Shown: positions 51,659 through 62,734, counted from the first letter of the stretch. The stretch is 64,000 bases of DNA from Sulfurimonas sp. hsl 1-7 (GCF_030577135.1 NZ_JAUIRR010000003.1:310888-374887), one strand, 5' to 3'. Program-made: numbers and translations. Notes: generated by a model not told the origin, from the sequence alone.

Positions 51659-51868
51659 TTATGCGTAAACATCCAACTTTCCACTTACAGTCGGTGTAAC
51701 CTCTTTTGTTTGAGTAGCCTTGAACGCTTGTGCCTTATTCGCTGTTTCATTCGTAGAGTTTAAAAGTTGTGTGTTTCCCTGTGATGAGTCTTTTGTTGAG
51801 GGATCAACTCTACCGAACTGTACAGGACTAGAATAAGGGGATTGAAAAAGATACTGTGTTACTTTCAT
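51659..51868 (-). CDS. Small hypothetical protein
   Basis: The 69-residue protein has a strong ribosome-binding site (AAGGAGG, spacing 5-7) and a low-complexity Ser/Thr/Asn/Gln-rich middle. Its C-terminus is KLDVYA. No signal peptide or domain is visible. I do not recognise it, but the ribosome-binding site and length support a real gene. It converges on cheR. Confidence 0.55.
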   Translation of the reverse strand: MKVTQYLFQSPYSSPVQFGRVDPSTKDSSQGNTQLLNSTNETANKAQAFKATQTKEVTPTVSGKLDVYA

Positions 51869-51941
51869 AACATCCTCCTTAATAGTTTCTATTTCTACTA
51901 TTATAGCACTATTAAAAATCTTTTTTCAAGTTCACCGATAA

Positions 51942-53312
51942 TTACTCAAGTATCCAAACCGAGAATTTTTTTGCCTTAATCTTATTATTGTTTAGTTTTT
52001 TGTGTGCTTTATCTATCAAATGGGTTTCAATTGCTACATACGCTTGTCTGTCATATATCTCTATCTTACCGATAGAACTTCCTTCAAGAGATTTATCAGC
52101 AGTTAAAGCACCTAAAATGTCGCCTGCACGAAGTTTGTCTTTCTTTCCACCCTCGATCACAAGTGTTTTATACTTGGCATGCATAGTAAAACTCTCATCG
52201 CTTTGAAAATCGCTATCTTCTAAGAGTTTATCTGAATCTTCATCAAAAAGTTCTGCACTCTCATTGTACAAACTTACCGCCAGTCCTTTCATCCCTGCTC
52301 TTGCCGTTCGCCCTATTCTGTGTGTGTAAACCTCTTTTGTATGTGCCATATCATAGTTTATAACCATAGCAAGCTCTTTAATATCAAGCCCTCTTGAAGC
52401 AACATCTGTAGCGATAAGTATACGACACGAGTGATTTGTAAACTGTACAAGAGTATCTATCCTGTCATATTGTTCGAGGTCACCGTGTAACGAAAGTGCA
52501 TCTATATGATGGTCTTGTAAAAACTCTGCCAATTCATCTGATTCTTTTTTAGTATTTACAAACACTATCGCATTATTTGGTTTATAGTGTGCTAACACTT
52601 TTAAAAGTGTATTTTGTTTGTTAGCTGTTTGTACGAAAACCTCTTCAATCTCGTTTTTCACTTCTTGTTCTTCGGTTGTAATGCACAAAGGATCTTGCTG
52701 ATACTTTTTACTGATCTCTAAAACCTCATCATCATATGTTGCGGAGAAAAGGAGTGTTTGTACCTTTGAGGGGATATATGAAACTACTCCGTCGATCTCT
52801 TCAATAAACCCCATATCAAGCATTCGATCTGCTTCATCTAACACAAAACTGTTTACTTCATCAAGAGATAAACTCCCTTTGTTTAGATGTTTTAACACTC
52901 TCCCGGGAGTTCCTACGACAATGTGTGCATGATGTGCTAAACTGCCTAGTTGTTTTCCAAAAGATTCACCGCCGATAAGCGTTAAAATCTTAATGTTATG
53001 TTGAAACTTTGCAAGATTTCTCAACTCTTTTGCAACTTGCTGTGCAAGCTCTCTTGTAGGACAAAGTATTAAAGACTGGACACGAAACCGTTTCACATCA
53101 ATATGTGATAAGACCCCTATTCCAAAAGCGGCTGTTTTACCGCTTCCTGTCTTAGCTTTTGCCAGTACGTCTTGTTTTTCCAATATAGGAGTTAAACTTT
53201 GTTCTTGGATCGGAGTCATATACTCATAACCAAGTTTTTCTAAGTTTTCCACCATCTCTTTTGGTAAATTTACAGATGAAAACTTCTCTCTATTTTGCAA
53301 GTTTTTTCTCAA
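51942..53312 (-). CDS. DEAD-box ATP-dependent RNA helicase DbpA-like
   Basis: The 456-residue protein has the DEAD-box motifs in order: Q motif region (YEYMTPIQEQSL), AKTGSGKTAAFG (motif I), PTRELAQQ, VLDEADRMLDMGF (DEAD), LLFSATYD (SAT), VFVNTKKESDE, ATDVASRGLDI and HRIGRTARAG. A C-terminal DbpA-type RNA-binding domain (LRAGDILGALTADKSL, residues about 378-456) targets 23S rRNA in E. coli DbpA. It overlaps the EAL/HDOD gene by 23 bp or fewer. Confidence 0.9.
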   Translation of the reverse strand: MRKNLQNREKFSSVNLPKEMVENLEKLGYEYMTPIQEQSLTPILEKQDVLAKAKTGSGKTAAFGIGVLSHIDVKRFRVQSLILCPTRELAQQVAKELRNLAKFQHNIKILTLIGGESFGKQLGSLAHHAHIVVGTPGRVLKHLNKGSLSLDEVNSFVLDEADRMLDMGFIEEIDGVVSYIPSKVQTLLFSATYDDEVLEISKKYQQDPLCITTEEQEVKNEIEEVFVQTANKQNTLLKVLAHYKPNNAIVFVNTKKESDELAEFLQDHHIDALSLHGDLEQYDRIDTLVQFTNHSCRILIATDVASRGLDIKELAMVINYDMAHTKEVYTHRIGRTARAGMKGLAVSLYNESAELFDEDSDKLLEDSDFQSDESFTMHAKYKTLVIEGGKKDKLRAGDILGALTADKSLEGSSIGKIEIYDRQAYVAIETHLIDKAHKKLNNNKIKAKKFSVWILE

Positions 53313-54522
53313 TTTCTATACACTCTGCAAGCGCTTTTTTTATGCTTTGCGGGTCTAAATGATATTTTGTTTCAAAAATGATAATTCCTTCTACATTAAA
53401 TGCTTCAACATCTTTTACCAGTTGAAAAATGTCACCTAAAAGGCCTTTGCCTTCTAAAATTGCATCTCTTACCTCTTGAGAAATATGTAAACTTTTCAAC
53501 AACTCTTCCAAGTCCCCTCCAAGTACTACATTGAGTAAAGATAATACACCTACGAAATATGCTTCTCCAAGCATATTAGAGCCACTCTCCGGTTTTATGA
53601 TTTTTAACACCTTTTCCATCATTATGGCTCTTGTTTGAATCATCTCCATTAAAGGGGAGTGCTCATTTTTATTTGATACCGATTTTGAGTAGATCATAAG
53701 CATCAGCCATTGTGCCAGTTTTACACGTCCCAAGAGAGTAATAACATGGTGAATACTCGATATCGGTTTCATAAAAAAGAATGCACCTGAATTTATAAAC
53801 TGCAATAACTGTAAAGATATCTCAGGGTTCTTTTCAAACTCGTTTGTCAGTTCATCAATATTTGTCTCTTGCATCAATAGGTTATAAAGATGTAAAACAT
53901 TAGCACGCGATGCTTCAAACTTTTCATTTTCAAGTATTTTCGGTTTTGCGAAAAAATACCCCTGAAAATAATCACATCCAACTTTTTTCGCTAATTCAAA
54001 CTTCTCTTGAGTATCGATTTTTGCACCGATAATTTCAACATTTGATCTTTTTAGATGCTCGATCATAGACTCGGCATCTTTATCTAACTCTTGTGAAAAA
54101 TCGAGTTTAAAGTAGGAGATACAATGGTGTACTACATTATATTTTTCTAATGTATGAATATTTAAAACAGTATCGGAAACACCAAGCACATAACCTTTAT
54201 GGTGCAGCTGCTCCATCCTTTCAATAATTCTCTCATCCATCTCAATATCATCAAATAAAGAGAAAATGAAAAACTCATTCGGGATTGTAAAGATAAGGTC
54301 GCTTAACAAAAACTTTTCATCTATCTTGATAAAAGCCCGTTTCCCTTTTAAAATCTCTTTTGCCCCAAAACGGTTTAAGATACTGCTAATGACGGCAGAA
54401 CTGGCATATCTGTCATCCGTCACTCCACTTCTTTTTTTTGAGTCTCTGTACAACACCTCATATGCAAATAAAGATGCATCTTCTCTTAAAATTACTTGTC
54501 TCGCCAAATATACATGTTCCAT
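53290..54522 (-). CDS. EAL-like/HDOD signalling protein (YuxH family)
   Basis: The protein has about 410 residues. The N-terminal EAL-like half (about 1-200) is degenerate: EVLYRDS replaces the EAL signature and few metal ligands remain, though FQGYFFAKP is kept. The C-terminal half is an HDOD domain (about 205-390, ISLQLLQFINSGAFFF and LLGRVKLAQWLML). Such proteins are signal-binding or scaffold proteins, probably not active phosphodiesterases. ATG at 54522 is chosen over 54534 because of ribosome-binding-site spacing. It overlaps the dbpA gene. Confidence 0.85.
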   Translation of the reverse strand: MEHVYLARQVILREDASLFAYEVLYRDSKKRSGVTDDRYASSAVISSILNRFGAKEILKGKRAFIKIDEKFLLSDLIFTIPNEFFIFSLFDDIEMDERIIERMEQLHHKGYVLGVSDTVLNIHTLEKYNVVHHCISYFKLDFSQELDKDAESMIEHLKRSNVEIIGAKIDTQEKFELAKKVGCDYFQGYFFAKPKILENEKFEASRANVLHLYNLLMQETNIDELTNEFEKNPEISLQLLQFINSGAFFFMKPISSIHHVITLLGRVKLAQWLMLMIYSKSVSNKNEHSPLMEMIQTRAIMMEKVLKIIKPESGSNMLGEAYFVGVLSLLNVVLGGDLEELLKSLHISQEVRDAILEGKGLLGDIFQLVKDVEAFNVEGIIIFETKYHLDPQSIKKALAECIEIEKKLAK

Positions 54523-54620
54523 AATTTTATTCATCCTTACTCTTCGTAATACAAGTATAGCACAAATACCTTTTTATATTTTTTTAGTTCTGCTAAAATG
54601 GCTCTTAGAGGACCAAAAAA

Positions 54621-55274
54621 ATGCATATACTTGTAATGGAAGACGACCCTGTTTTAGGAGATATCCTGGTTGATTATCTAAGTGAACTCTACACTGTAGA
54701 TCATGCCTATCATTCAGATGAAGTATATGCACTGCTTGATAAAAACAGTTACGATTTATTTATCTTTGATATTAATGTCGTAGGGAAAAACGGTCTTAGA
54801 CTGTTACAAGAGTTACGGGAGTTTAGTTATACAACACCCACCATTTTCATCACGGCATATAAAGATACAAAACACCTTACACAAGCGTTTGAAGCGGGTG
54901 CACACGACTATATAAAAAAACCGTTTGAACTTGACGAACTCCAAGCAAGAATTTTAAATTTAAAGCGAATTTTCAATCTCGATCAACAAACTTCCATACA
55001 ACTCTCTTCAGACCTTGTTTTTAATCCTAAAACAAAAACGATCGATAAAGAGAATCAAACTATATCTTTAGGACAAAAAAATACATTAATTCTTGAGTAT
55101 TTTTTAAAAAACAAAGCACGTATAATTTCAAATGACGAGTTGATGCAAAATGTTTGGGATTATGACTCCCTGCCGAGTGAAGCGACCCTGCGATCACATA
55201 TACGAGATATTAGAAATATTATTGGGAAAGAGAAAATAAAAACTATCCGTTCAGAAGGGTATATATATGAATAA
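54621..55274 (+). CDS. OmpR-family response regulator
   Basis: The 217-residue protein has a receiver domain (LVMEDDPVLGD, phospho-acceptor Asp in LFIFDINVVGKNGL near residue 51, ITAYKD, and YIKKPFELDEL) and an OmpR/PhoB winged-helix domain (residues about 125-217, RSHIRDIRNIIGKEKIKTIR). It is translationally coupled to the following histidine kinase gene (8-bp overlap). The target genes are not known. It is a candidate to bind the 11-bp-period direct repeats elsewhere in the window, but nothing here proves it. Confidence 0.92.
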   Translation: MHILVMEDDPVLGDILVDYLSELYTVDHAYHSDEVYALLDKNSYDLFIFDINVVGKNGLRLLQELREFSYTTPTIFITAYKDTKHLTQAFEAGAHDYIKKPFELDELQARILNLKRIFNLDQQTSIQLSSDLVFNPKTKTIDKENQTISLGQKNTLILEYFLKNKARIISNDELMQNVWDYDSLPSEATLRSHIRDIRNIIGKEKIKTIRSEGYIYE

Positions 55275-56403
55275 AATTACAAAAAAATCGTTTTATTCCT
55301 TTCTTGCACTCTATCTTATAAGCTCTTTTATCTTTTTATCGCTCACTGCATACTGGTTCTATACATCTCAAGTAGCTATGGAGAAAAGTACTAACTTTTA
55401 TAAAATGAACCATATAGCAGATGTTGTCAGTTCAGAGATTATTCACGCTGCAATGAATAATACAAAGTTTGAGTTAAAACCTTTTGACAAAACGGCAGTC
55501 GCTTTGCTCAATAAAGATGAACTACTCATTGACGGCGTCCTTGTACAAAAGGTTGATTTTTCTAAAGATTTTTACATGAATGACATGATCTTTACACTGG
55601 TCTCAAAAAGGTCAGGGGGACATCTAGGTATAGAGTACATTATTGTCCAAAGTGATGAGTATTTTAAAAATATTACTAAAATCAAAAATAAAATTGCTTA
55701 TGCAGTTGTAATTACCGCTATCTTAATTATTATGATTGCAGTGTTTCTCTCCTACATCTTTTTAAAACCTATCAAAGATAAAATGCAAGAGATAGAGGAG
55801 TTTGTAAAAGATACGACACATGAGCTAAATACTCCGATTACAGCACTTATGATGTCACTCTCACGACTCAAACAAAAACAAAGTTATGATGAAAAAATTC
55901 TAAATAACCTCTCTATAAGTACCAAACAACTTCATGATATCTATGCAACCCTTTCCTATGTTAGCTTCGATACAAAAGAGTCTGATGAAACACTTAACTT
56001 TTCTACGATTGTTCAAGAACAGATTGAATATGTAAAAGAACTCAGTAAAAAAAAGCATCTTACAATTACAACAAACCTCCAGCCAACCATCATTACAATA
56101 GCTCCAACCAAAGCAAAAATGCTTATTAGCAACTTGCTTGGAAATGCTATCAAATATTCACATCAAAACGGAACTATAGCAATTACTACGACTCCTGAGT
56201 ATATGAGTATCGAAGATAACGGGATCGGTATTGAGAAAGAGAAATTAAAAACTATTTTTACAAGATATGTACGAGCTTCATCTTATGGTGGAGGGTTTGG
56301 GATAGGGCTCAGTATTGTTAAACAGATTGCACAAGAGTATAATTATAAAATAGAAATAGATTCAAAAGTTGAAGTTGGGACAAAAATAACTATCTATTTT
56401 TAA
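55267..56403 (+). CDS. Membrane sensor histidine kinase
   Basis: The 378-residue kinase has two membrane helices (SFLALYLISSFIFLSLTAYW and AYAVVITAILIIMIAVFLSY) around a short periplasmic domain. The H box THELNTPITALMMSL contains the phospho-acceptor His (near residue 185), and N, G1 and G2 boxes (LLGNAIKYS, IEDNGIGIEKEK, GGGFGIGLSIVKQI) follow. No HAMP domain is evident. It is the partner of the preceding regulator; the signal is unknown. Confidence 0.92.
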   Translation: MNKITKKSFYSFLALYLISSFIFLSLTAYWFYTSQVAMEKSTNFYKMNHIADVVSSEIIHAAMNNTKFELKPFDKTAVALLNKDELLIDGVLVQKVDFSKDFYMNDMIFTLVSKRSGGHLGIEYIIVQSDEYFKNITKIKNKIAYAVVITAILIIMIAVFLSYIFLKPIKDKMQEIEEFVKDTTHELNTPITALMMSLSRLKQKQSYDEKILNNLSISTKQLHDIYATLSYVSFDTKESDETLNFSTIVQEQIEYVKELSKKKHLTITTNLQPTIITIAPTKAKMLISNLLGNAIKYSHQNGTIAITTTPEYMSIEDNGIGIEKEKLKTIFTRYVRASSYGGGFGIGLSIVKQIAQEYNYKIEIDSKVEVGTKITIYF

Positions 56404-57271
56404 TACCGTATATCTCTGCTCTTTGTAATACCAGCTCAGAATAGCTAAGCATTGTATGTTTTTCTGCCATTTTTCCGTTTTGATTAAAGACTACTTGCGT
56501 ACTCTCTTGCATCGCTTTAGCCTCTTTATATTCAGATTCACTTACTTTATAGAGTTCATTTACAACTGCTATTTGGTTAGGGTGAATAATAGTTTTAGAG
56601 AAAAGCCCCTCTTTGAGATCACGTAAAACATCTCTTTTAAAACCCTCTTCATCTTTAAAACAAGGATAGACTCCACCGCTGATCGCAAAACCTTCACTTT
56701 TAAAAATAGAGAGAAAATTTCCAAGCACGACATTCGTTACACTAAAATCAAATATAGACTCATCACATCCTCTTCTCATCGTAAGTTGTCGCAACATATC
56801 TTCAAGACCGAACCGTACTAACAGGATCTTCTGTTTGTTTGTTAGCAACATCTTTTTCAAACGCTGTAATTTTTCAACATCAAACAGCTCTTTACCCTCT
56901 ATACTAGGCATTATGTAAAAGTTTGTACCCTCTAGCACTTCTAAATATTCCTGTGCATTTGTTAGTGAAAACTTCGGCAATATAAAACCATCTACAGTCT
57001 CAATATTTGACATTTTTAAAAGCTCTTTTAGATGCATTTGGTCTTTAGGACGAAGAAAAAGATAGGGGGATTTTTTTTGATGTTTTTCTAGTAAACTCTC
57101 AACTGTTTTATAAGCACTCTGCAATTTTGTTTGCTCAAGTCCGTCTTCAAAATCAATAACCAATGACTTTAATTCAGGATATTTATTATTTAGAATTTCA
57201 TTGAGGTTTTTGTGTGAAGCGGGGATAAACAGCGTCCCACCAAGTTTAAGATAGTTGATTGTTTGATTCAT
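56390..57271 (-). CDS. CitE/HpcH-type aldolase-lyase
   Basis: The 293-residue protein has the HpcH/HpaI TIM-barrel features of citrate lyase beta subunit-like enzymes: LFIPASHKNLNEIL, SLVIDFEDGLE (metal-binding Asp/Glu), ARPKDQ-like FLRPKD, ILPKFSLTNAQEYLEVL and a C-terminal KTIIHPNQIAVVNELY motif. Relatives cleave acyl-CoA thioesters such as malyl- or citramalyl-CoA. No citD or citF is nearby. No ribosome-binding site is visible; a terminator hairpin abuts the start codon. It converges on the kinase gene. Confidence 0.82.
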   Translation of the reverse strand: MNQTINYLKLGGTLFIPASHKNLNEILNNKYPELKSLVIDFEDGLEQTKLQSAYKTVESLLEKHQKKSPYLFLRPKDQMHLKELLKMSNIETVDGFILPKFSLTNAQEYLEVLEGTNFYIMPSIEGKELFDVEKLQRLKKMLLTNKQKILLVRFGLEDMLRQLTMRRGCDESIFDFSVTNVVLGNFLSIFKSEGFAISGGVYPCFKDEEGFKRDVLRDLKEGLFSKTIIHPNQIAVVNELYKVSESEYKEAKAMQESTQVVFNQNGKMAEKHTMLSYSELVLQRAEIYGIKNR

Positions 57272-57314
57272 AAAAACATTTTACTATGACACTAAAAAAG
57301 TGTCAAGTAAAATG
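57271..57314 (-). terminator. Rho-independent terminator after nifU
   Basis: CATTTTACT (57277-57285) pairs with AGTAAAATG (57306-57314), and TGACACT (57287-57293) with AGTGTCA (57299-57305). This gives a 16-bp stem with one bulged base at 57286 and a 5-nt loop. On the minus strand TTTTTA follows directly. The CitE-like start codon begins within 6 nt of the stem. Confidence 0.8.
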
Positions 57315-57326
57315 GTATAAGTGAAA

Positions 57327-58307
57327 TTAGATAGGTAATACGCGGATTTTATCTGAAAGTTTCTCTTTAAGAGTACTCTCGATCGCGTATAGTGTACCAG
57401 TAGCACTTGAAGCACAACCGCTACATGCACCAAGGTAACGGATATAGATATCGATATACGGATCAGCTTTTTTGATATCGATAATCTCCATATCTCCACC
57501 GTCCATAATTAGGAATTGACGAACATTCTCATCGATGATAGCATCAACAGCTTTGATCTGTTGTACTAATGTCATCTCTTCAAATTTAGCGCCGCCCATA
57601 GCTTGAGCATCAGCAGCAGCTTTCATTTTTTCCTCATCCATCTCTTTACGAGTATCTGCTAAGATATCTACTAGGTAGTAATCCATAGCTTCGTGTCCAC
57701 CAGGTTTAATACAAGATTTACAGAATCCACCCGCTTTTGTATAGTCAGTAATCTCTTCAACAGATTTAAGGTCGTTTAACTTGATAACCTCTTTAAGAGT
57801 ATTTAGAGATACACGTGCACATTCACAAACGATAATTTCCTCTTCAAAGCTCTCTGCATCAACACCAAGATAAAGTCCTGCAGCTTTTTTGATAACATCG
57901 TAAGCCATAACAGAACAGTGCATCTTTTGCGGTGGAACTGCCGGAGTTTCCGGATCGTCACGAAGAGCCATCTCAACATCGATATTTGTAATTTTTACAG
58001 CTTCTTGTACAGTTTTACCGATACAAAGCTCAGTCATTACATCAGATGAAGCGATCGCAGTACCACATCCAAACGATTTAAATTTTGAATCTACAATTTT
58101 ATCTGTAGCAGGATCAATTTCCCAGTACAGGCGAACTGCGTCACCACAAGATTCCGCACCAAAGTCAGCAACAATTAACTTGTTCCCGCGTGACTCTGCA
58201 TCTGCTTCAAAGATCTCCCCTTGGTGTTGAGGATTGTTCATTAATGTCGTTACTTTATTTGAATACGCGTCCCAAAGAGACTCGCCTAACATATCAGCCT
58301 TAGCCAT
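57327..58307 (-). CDS. nifU: NifU-type Fe-S cluster scaffold protein
   Basis: The 326-residue protein has the full three-part NifU layout: an IscU-like N-terminal domain (ESCGDAVRLYW, SFGCGTAIASSDVM and KMHCSVMA, residues about 50-140), a central BFD-like [2Fe-2S] domain (VCECARVSLNTL and GGFCKSCIKPGG) and a C-terminal NFU domain (YLGACSGCASS, near residue 292). It assembles Fe-S clusters on receipt of sulfur from NifS. In Campylobacterota NifU/NifS is the housekeeping Fe-S system, so it is not evidence of nitrogen fixation. It lies 32 bp after nifS. Confidence 0.95.
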   Translation of the reverse strand: MAKADMLGESLWDAYSNKVTTLMNNPQHQGEIFEADAESRGNKLIVADFGAESCGDAVRLYWEIDPATDKIVDSKFKSFGCGTAIASSDVMTELCIGKTVQEAVKITNIDVEMALRDDPETPAVPPQKMHCSVMAYDVIKKAAGLYLGVDAESFEEEIIVCECARVSLNTLKEVIKLNDLKSVEEITDYTKAGGFCKSCIKPGGHEAMDYYLVDILADTRKEMDEEKMKAAADAQAMGGAKFEEMTLVQQIKAVDAIIDENVRQFLIMDGGDMEIIDIKKADPYIDIYIRYLGACSGCASSATGTLYAIESTLKEKLSDKIRVLPI

Positions 58308-58339
58308 AATTTTCTCCTATTATTTATATCTTATATTTT

Positions 58340-59560
<1,221 letters not shown>

Positions 59561-59575
59561 TTACCTCTTAATATT

Positions 59576-59616
59576 AAGAATGATTTTCATTCTTTTTAAA
59601 TAAGACAATTTTTGTC
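59576..59616 (-). promoter_or_regulatory. Operator-like palindromes upstream of nifS
   Basis: AAGAATGATTTTCATTCTT (59576-59594) is a perfect inverted repeat with 8-bp arms and a TTT spacer; the core resembles a Fur box. GACAATTTTTGTC (59604-59616) is a second perfect inverted repeat, also with a TTT spacer. Both lie just upstream of nifS and could bind Fur or an Fe-S-sensing regulator. Confidence 0.55.
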
Positions 59617-59718
59617 CTCTTTTAGTGTTGACATCATAATAGCTTTATGGTTATGAATAGCTTAAGGAAAACTTACACCCGATTTGACTTAAGAATTAAA
59701 ACAGCATATAATTGCGCT

Positions 59719-60225
59719 ATGTGTAATTTTAATAACCTCAATGACGATACAAAAATAGTGGTCAGCATCTTTATGAAGAAAGCTGCCGAGAATGTTGGGG
59801 GTATAAACTACTTACTCTCTTTAATAGAAGCAATAAGAAATAAAGCGCTGCCACTTAGCAGTACAAAAATGCAAATCGCTTCAAATAACTCTCTAATTAA
59901 ATGGAATAAAGTGATCTTTAAAGACAAGCTTGATCTGCTTGATCAGATCTTGGTTTTACATAGAGAATCACAAAACAGAGAATTCAACCTTTTAGATGAA
60001 CCAAGTCAAAAGAAGAAAAAAAAGATTATAAACCTTATTAAAACGCTCAAACCGATTGAGTTTGTTGCCACACCTCAAAATCCAAAAGACGGTGGCGGCT
60101 TTAGTTTCGGTGTTTTTGATACGATAGACTTTGACAATAACCTTGTAAAATTCAATCCTATCTTTTTAGCAATCTTTTTTTGTTCAACGGAGTTTACTAA
60201 AAAAGCTATTAAATATGAAAGCTAA
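59719..60225 (+). CDS. Hypothetical protein, no domain recognised
   Basis: The 168-residue protein has no signal peptide and a helical, Lys-rich body (residues about 70-115). Its C-terminal half holds an ordered-looking FVATPQNPKDGGGFSFGVFD segment and a Phe-rich FNPIFLAIFFCSTEF stretch. The ATG at 59719 is preferred over an in-frame start at 59647 that lies in the nifS promoter region. It is divergent from nifS and ends 65 bp before leuC. I do not recognise the family. Confidence 0.6.
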   Translation: MCNFNNLNDDTKIVVSIFMKKAAENVGGINYLLSLIEAIRNKALPLSSTKMQIASNNSLIKWNKVIFKDKLDLLDQILVLHRESQNREFNLLDEPSQKKKKKIINLIKTLKPIEFVATPQNPKDGGGFSFGVFDTIDFDNNLVKFNPIFLAIFFCSTEFTKKAIKYES

Positions 60226-60290
60226 ATCATCTGTGTTTAAACCTCTTATGTTATAATCGCGAAATTATTTAACTTTTTAAGAGGTTTAAC

Positions 60291-61553
60291 ATGGGACAAA
60301 CCATAACTGAAAAAATATTTTCTGAACATGTCGGTAAAGAGGTGTATGCGGGTGAAATCGTTCGTTCACCAATCGATATGGTTATCGGAAATGACATCAC
60401 TACACCTATCTCTATCAAAGCATTTGAAGAGAGCGGTGCACAAAAACTAGCTAATCCTGATGGATTTTCGATCGTTCTTGATCACTTCATCCCTGCAAAA
60501 GATATCGCTTCTGCAAACCAAGCAAGAATATCTAGAGATTTCGCTAAAAAACATCAACTTAAAAACTTTTTTGATGAAAAAGATATGGGAATCGAGCATG
60601 CACTTTTACCTGAAAAAGGTCTTGTAGTTCCCGGTGATGTAATTATCGGAGCTGATTCTCACACTTGTACACACGGTGCTCTTGGCGCATTTTCAACTGG
60701 TATGGGTTCAACTGACTTGGCATTTGCTATGATTACCGGCGGTAACTGGTTCAAAGTTCCTGAAACTATCAAAGTAAACCTAACAGGTAAACCTGGACAA
60801 TATACTACGGGAAAAGACATCATCCTAGAGATCATCAGAATGATAGGTGTTGACGGTGCTTTATATAAAACTTTAGAATTCACTGGTTCAACTATCCCTT
60901 ACTTAACTATGGATGACAGATTCTCTATGTGTAACATGGCTATCGAAGCTGGAGCTAAAAGCGGTATTGTTGCATATGATGAGATCACGGCAGAGTTTTT
61001 AGCAGATAAAGATTTAGCTCGCGAGCCAAAAATCCATCAAAGTGATGCAGACGCAACATATTGTATGGAACTAAACATCGAAGTAGATAAACTTGATCCT
61101 GTTATCGCTTACCCATTCCTACCGTCAAACGGTCATAGTGTAGTTCAAGCAGTAGCTGACAAAATCAAAGTTGATCAAGCATTCATCGGTTCATGTACAA
61201 ACGGTCGTTTAGCTGACTTAAAAGTTGCAGCTGAGATCTTAGAAGGTAAAAGAGTACACGAAGATGTAAGACTAATTGTTACTCCAGGTACACAACAAAT
61301 TTTAAGAGAAGCGACAAAACTTGGATATATTGATATAATTGTAGATGCAGGCGGTGTTGTAAGTAATCCAACTTGTGGTGCATGTCTTGGTGGCTACATG
61401 GGTATCCTAGGAGACGGTGAAGTTGCAATCTCTACAACAAATAGAAACTTCGTTGGGCGTATGGGCTCTAGAAGTTCAAAAGTATATTTAGCAAACTCTG
61501 CAGTAGCAGCAGCTTCTGCGATCACAGGATATATTACAGATCCAAGAGGCTAA
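60291..61553 (+). CDS. leuC: 3-isopropylmalate dehydratase large subunit (LeuC)
   Basis: The 420-residue protein has aconitase-family Fe-S ligands in VIIGADSHTCTHGALGAF (near residue 125), IGSCTNGRLADLKVA (near residue 302) and SNPTCGACLGGYMG (near residue 360). It is the shorter leuC/hacA type. With the LeuD small subunit, which is not in this window, it converts 2-isopropylmalate to 3-isopropylmalate in leucine synthesis. Its proximity to nifS/nifU may be coincidental. AAGAGG precedes the ATG. Confidence 0.92.
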   Translation: MGQTITEKIFSEHVGKEVYAGEIVRSPIDMVIGNDITTPISIKAFEESGAQKLANPDGFSIVLDHFIPAKDIASANQARISRDFAKKHQLKNFFDEKDMGIEHALLPEKGLVVPGDVIIGADSHTCTHGALGAFSTGMGSTDLAFAMITGGNWFKVPETIKVNLTGKPGQYTTGKDIILEIIRMIGVDGALYKTLEFTGSTIPYLTMDDRFSMCNMAIEAGAKSGIVAYDEITAEFLADKDLAREPKIHQSDADATYCMELNIEVDKLDPVIAYPFLPSNGHSVVQAVADKIKVDQAFIGSCTNGRLADLKVAAEILEGKRVHEDVRLIVTPGTQQILREATKLGYIDIIVDAGGVVSNPTCGACLGGYMGILGDGEVAISTTNRNFVGRMGSRSSKVYLANSAVAAASAITGYITDPRG

Positions 61554-61609
61554 TCTCACTTTTTGCTCATCAGTTTGTGCTAGACTTACTAAAACAGAAG
61601 GAGAAGTAA

Positions 61610-62734
61610 ATGAAAAGAATACTATTACTTTCGGCATTAGTTTCTAGCGTATTGCTAGCAGGGCAAAAACAGTATGAGATTTCACCTATGATAGGTTACG
61701 ATCTAACAGAGGGGAATATCGACATTAAAAACGACGGGCATTTTTTAGGTGGGGTAGAGGTACAATTTAACTCTACCGATTCTAAAATTTCTCCCGAGTT
61801 TTCTATCCTTTATTCACCAAAAGCAAAATATGAAGCCGGTGGTGATTCTTCTATCACTCGCGGTGCATTTAACGGTGTTTATACCTTTGATACAACAAAC
61901 AATTTTGTACCCTTTGCAAAAGCCGGTATCGGTATTGAAAATGTAGGTAATGAAACCGAAGCAAATCAAGATGGATTTTTCTTGGATGCAGGTGTAGGTA
62001 CAAAATACTTCTTTACAGAAGATATAGCACTCAAAGCAGAAGCTATTTATCTAGCAAAATATGCAAACCAAAATGCAGGTCATTTCGATAGTAATCTAAT
62101 CGCGATGGTCGGTTTAACATTTGCATTTGGTGATTCAACTCAGCCGCAACCAAAAGAGGAACCAAAACAAGAAGTCATAAAAGAGGAACCAGTTGTTGTT
62201 GCTCAACCGATTGATGGTGATGATGACAACGACGGTGTTCTCAACTCTAAAGATCAGTGTCCAAACACTAAAGCCGGTCTTGAGGTTGATGAAAAAGGGT
62301 GTGAATTAGATAGTGATAAAGATGGTGTTTTAAACTCTCTCGATATTTGTCCAAATACACCAATAGGTGCTAATGTAAATAGTGACGGCTGTCCTCAAGA
62401 GGTAACACTACAGATCAACTTTCAAACAAACTCTTCTGACATAACAAGTGCTTCAACAACCTATGTCGATAAATTCGCTGAATTCTTAAAAACATACTCT
62501 AACTACAGTGCGAAAATTGTAGGTTATACAGATAGTAAGGGTTCTGCTGCATATAACAAAAAACTCTCGCAAAAAAGAGCCGATTCAGTTGTGAACGCAT
62601 TAAAAGAGAGAGGTGTAGATCCGAAGCAACTTAGTTCAGATGGTATGGGTGAAGAAAATCCTGTTGCAGACAACTCTACAAAAGAGGGTCGTGCTAAAAA
62701 CAGAAGAATTGAAGCAGAGCTTACAAAACACTAA
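61610..62734 (+). CDS. OmpA-family outer-membrane protein with TSP3 repeats
   Basis: The 374-residue protein has a signal peptide ([17 protein letters not shown]), an eight-stranded-type N-terminal barrel (residues about 20-180), a Pro/Glu linker and two calcium-binding thrombospondin type 3 repeats ([15 protein letters not shown] and [15 protein letters not shown]). A C-terminal OmpA domain (about 262-374) has [20 protein letters not shown], the peptidoglycan-binding motif. It would tie the outer membrane to the cell wall. AGGAG precedes the start. Confidence 0.92.
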   Translation: MKRILLLSALVSSVLLAGQKQYEISPMIGYDLTEGNIDIKNDGHFLGGVEVQFNSTDSKISPEFSILYSPKAKYEAGGDSSITRGAFNGVYTFDTTNNFVPFAKAGIGIENVGNETEANQDGFFLDAGVGTKYFFTEDIALKAEAIYLAKYANQNAGHFDSNLIAMVGLTFAFGDSTQPQPKEEPKQEVIKEEPVVVAQPIDGDDDNDGVLNSKDQCPNTKAGLEVDEKGCELDSDKDGVLNSLDICPNTPIGANVNSDGCPQEVTLQINFQTNSSDITSASTTYVDKFAEFLKTYSNYSAKIVGYTDSKGSAAYNKKLSQKRADSVVNALKERGVDPKQLSSDGMGEENPVADNSTKEGRAKNRRIEAELTKH

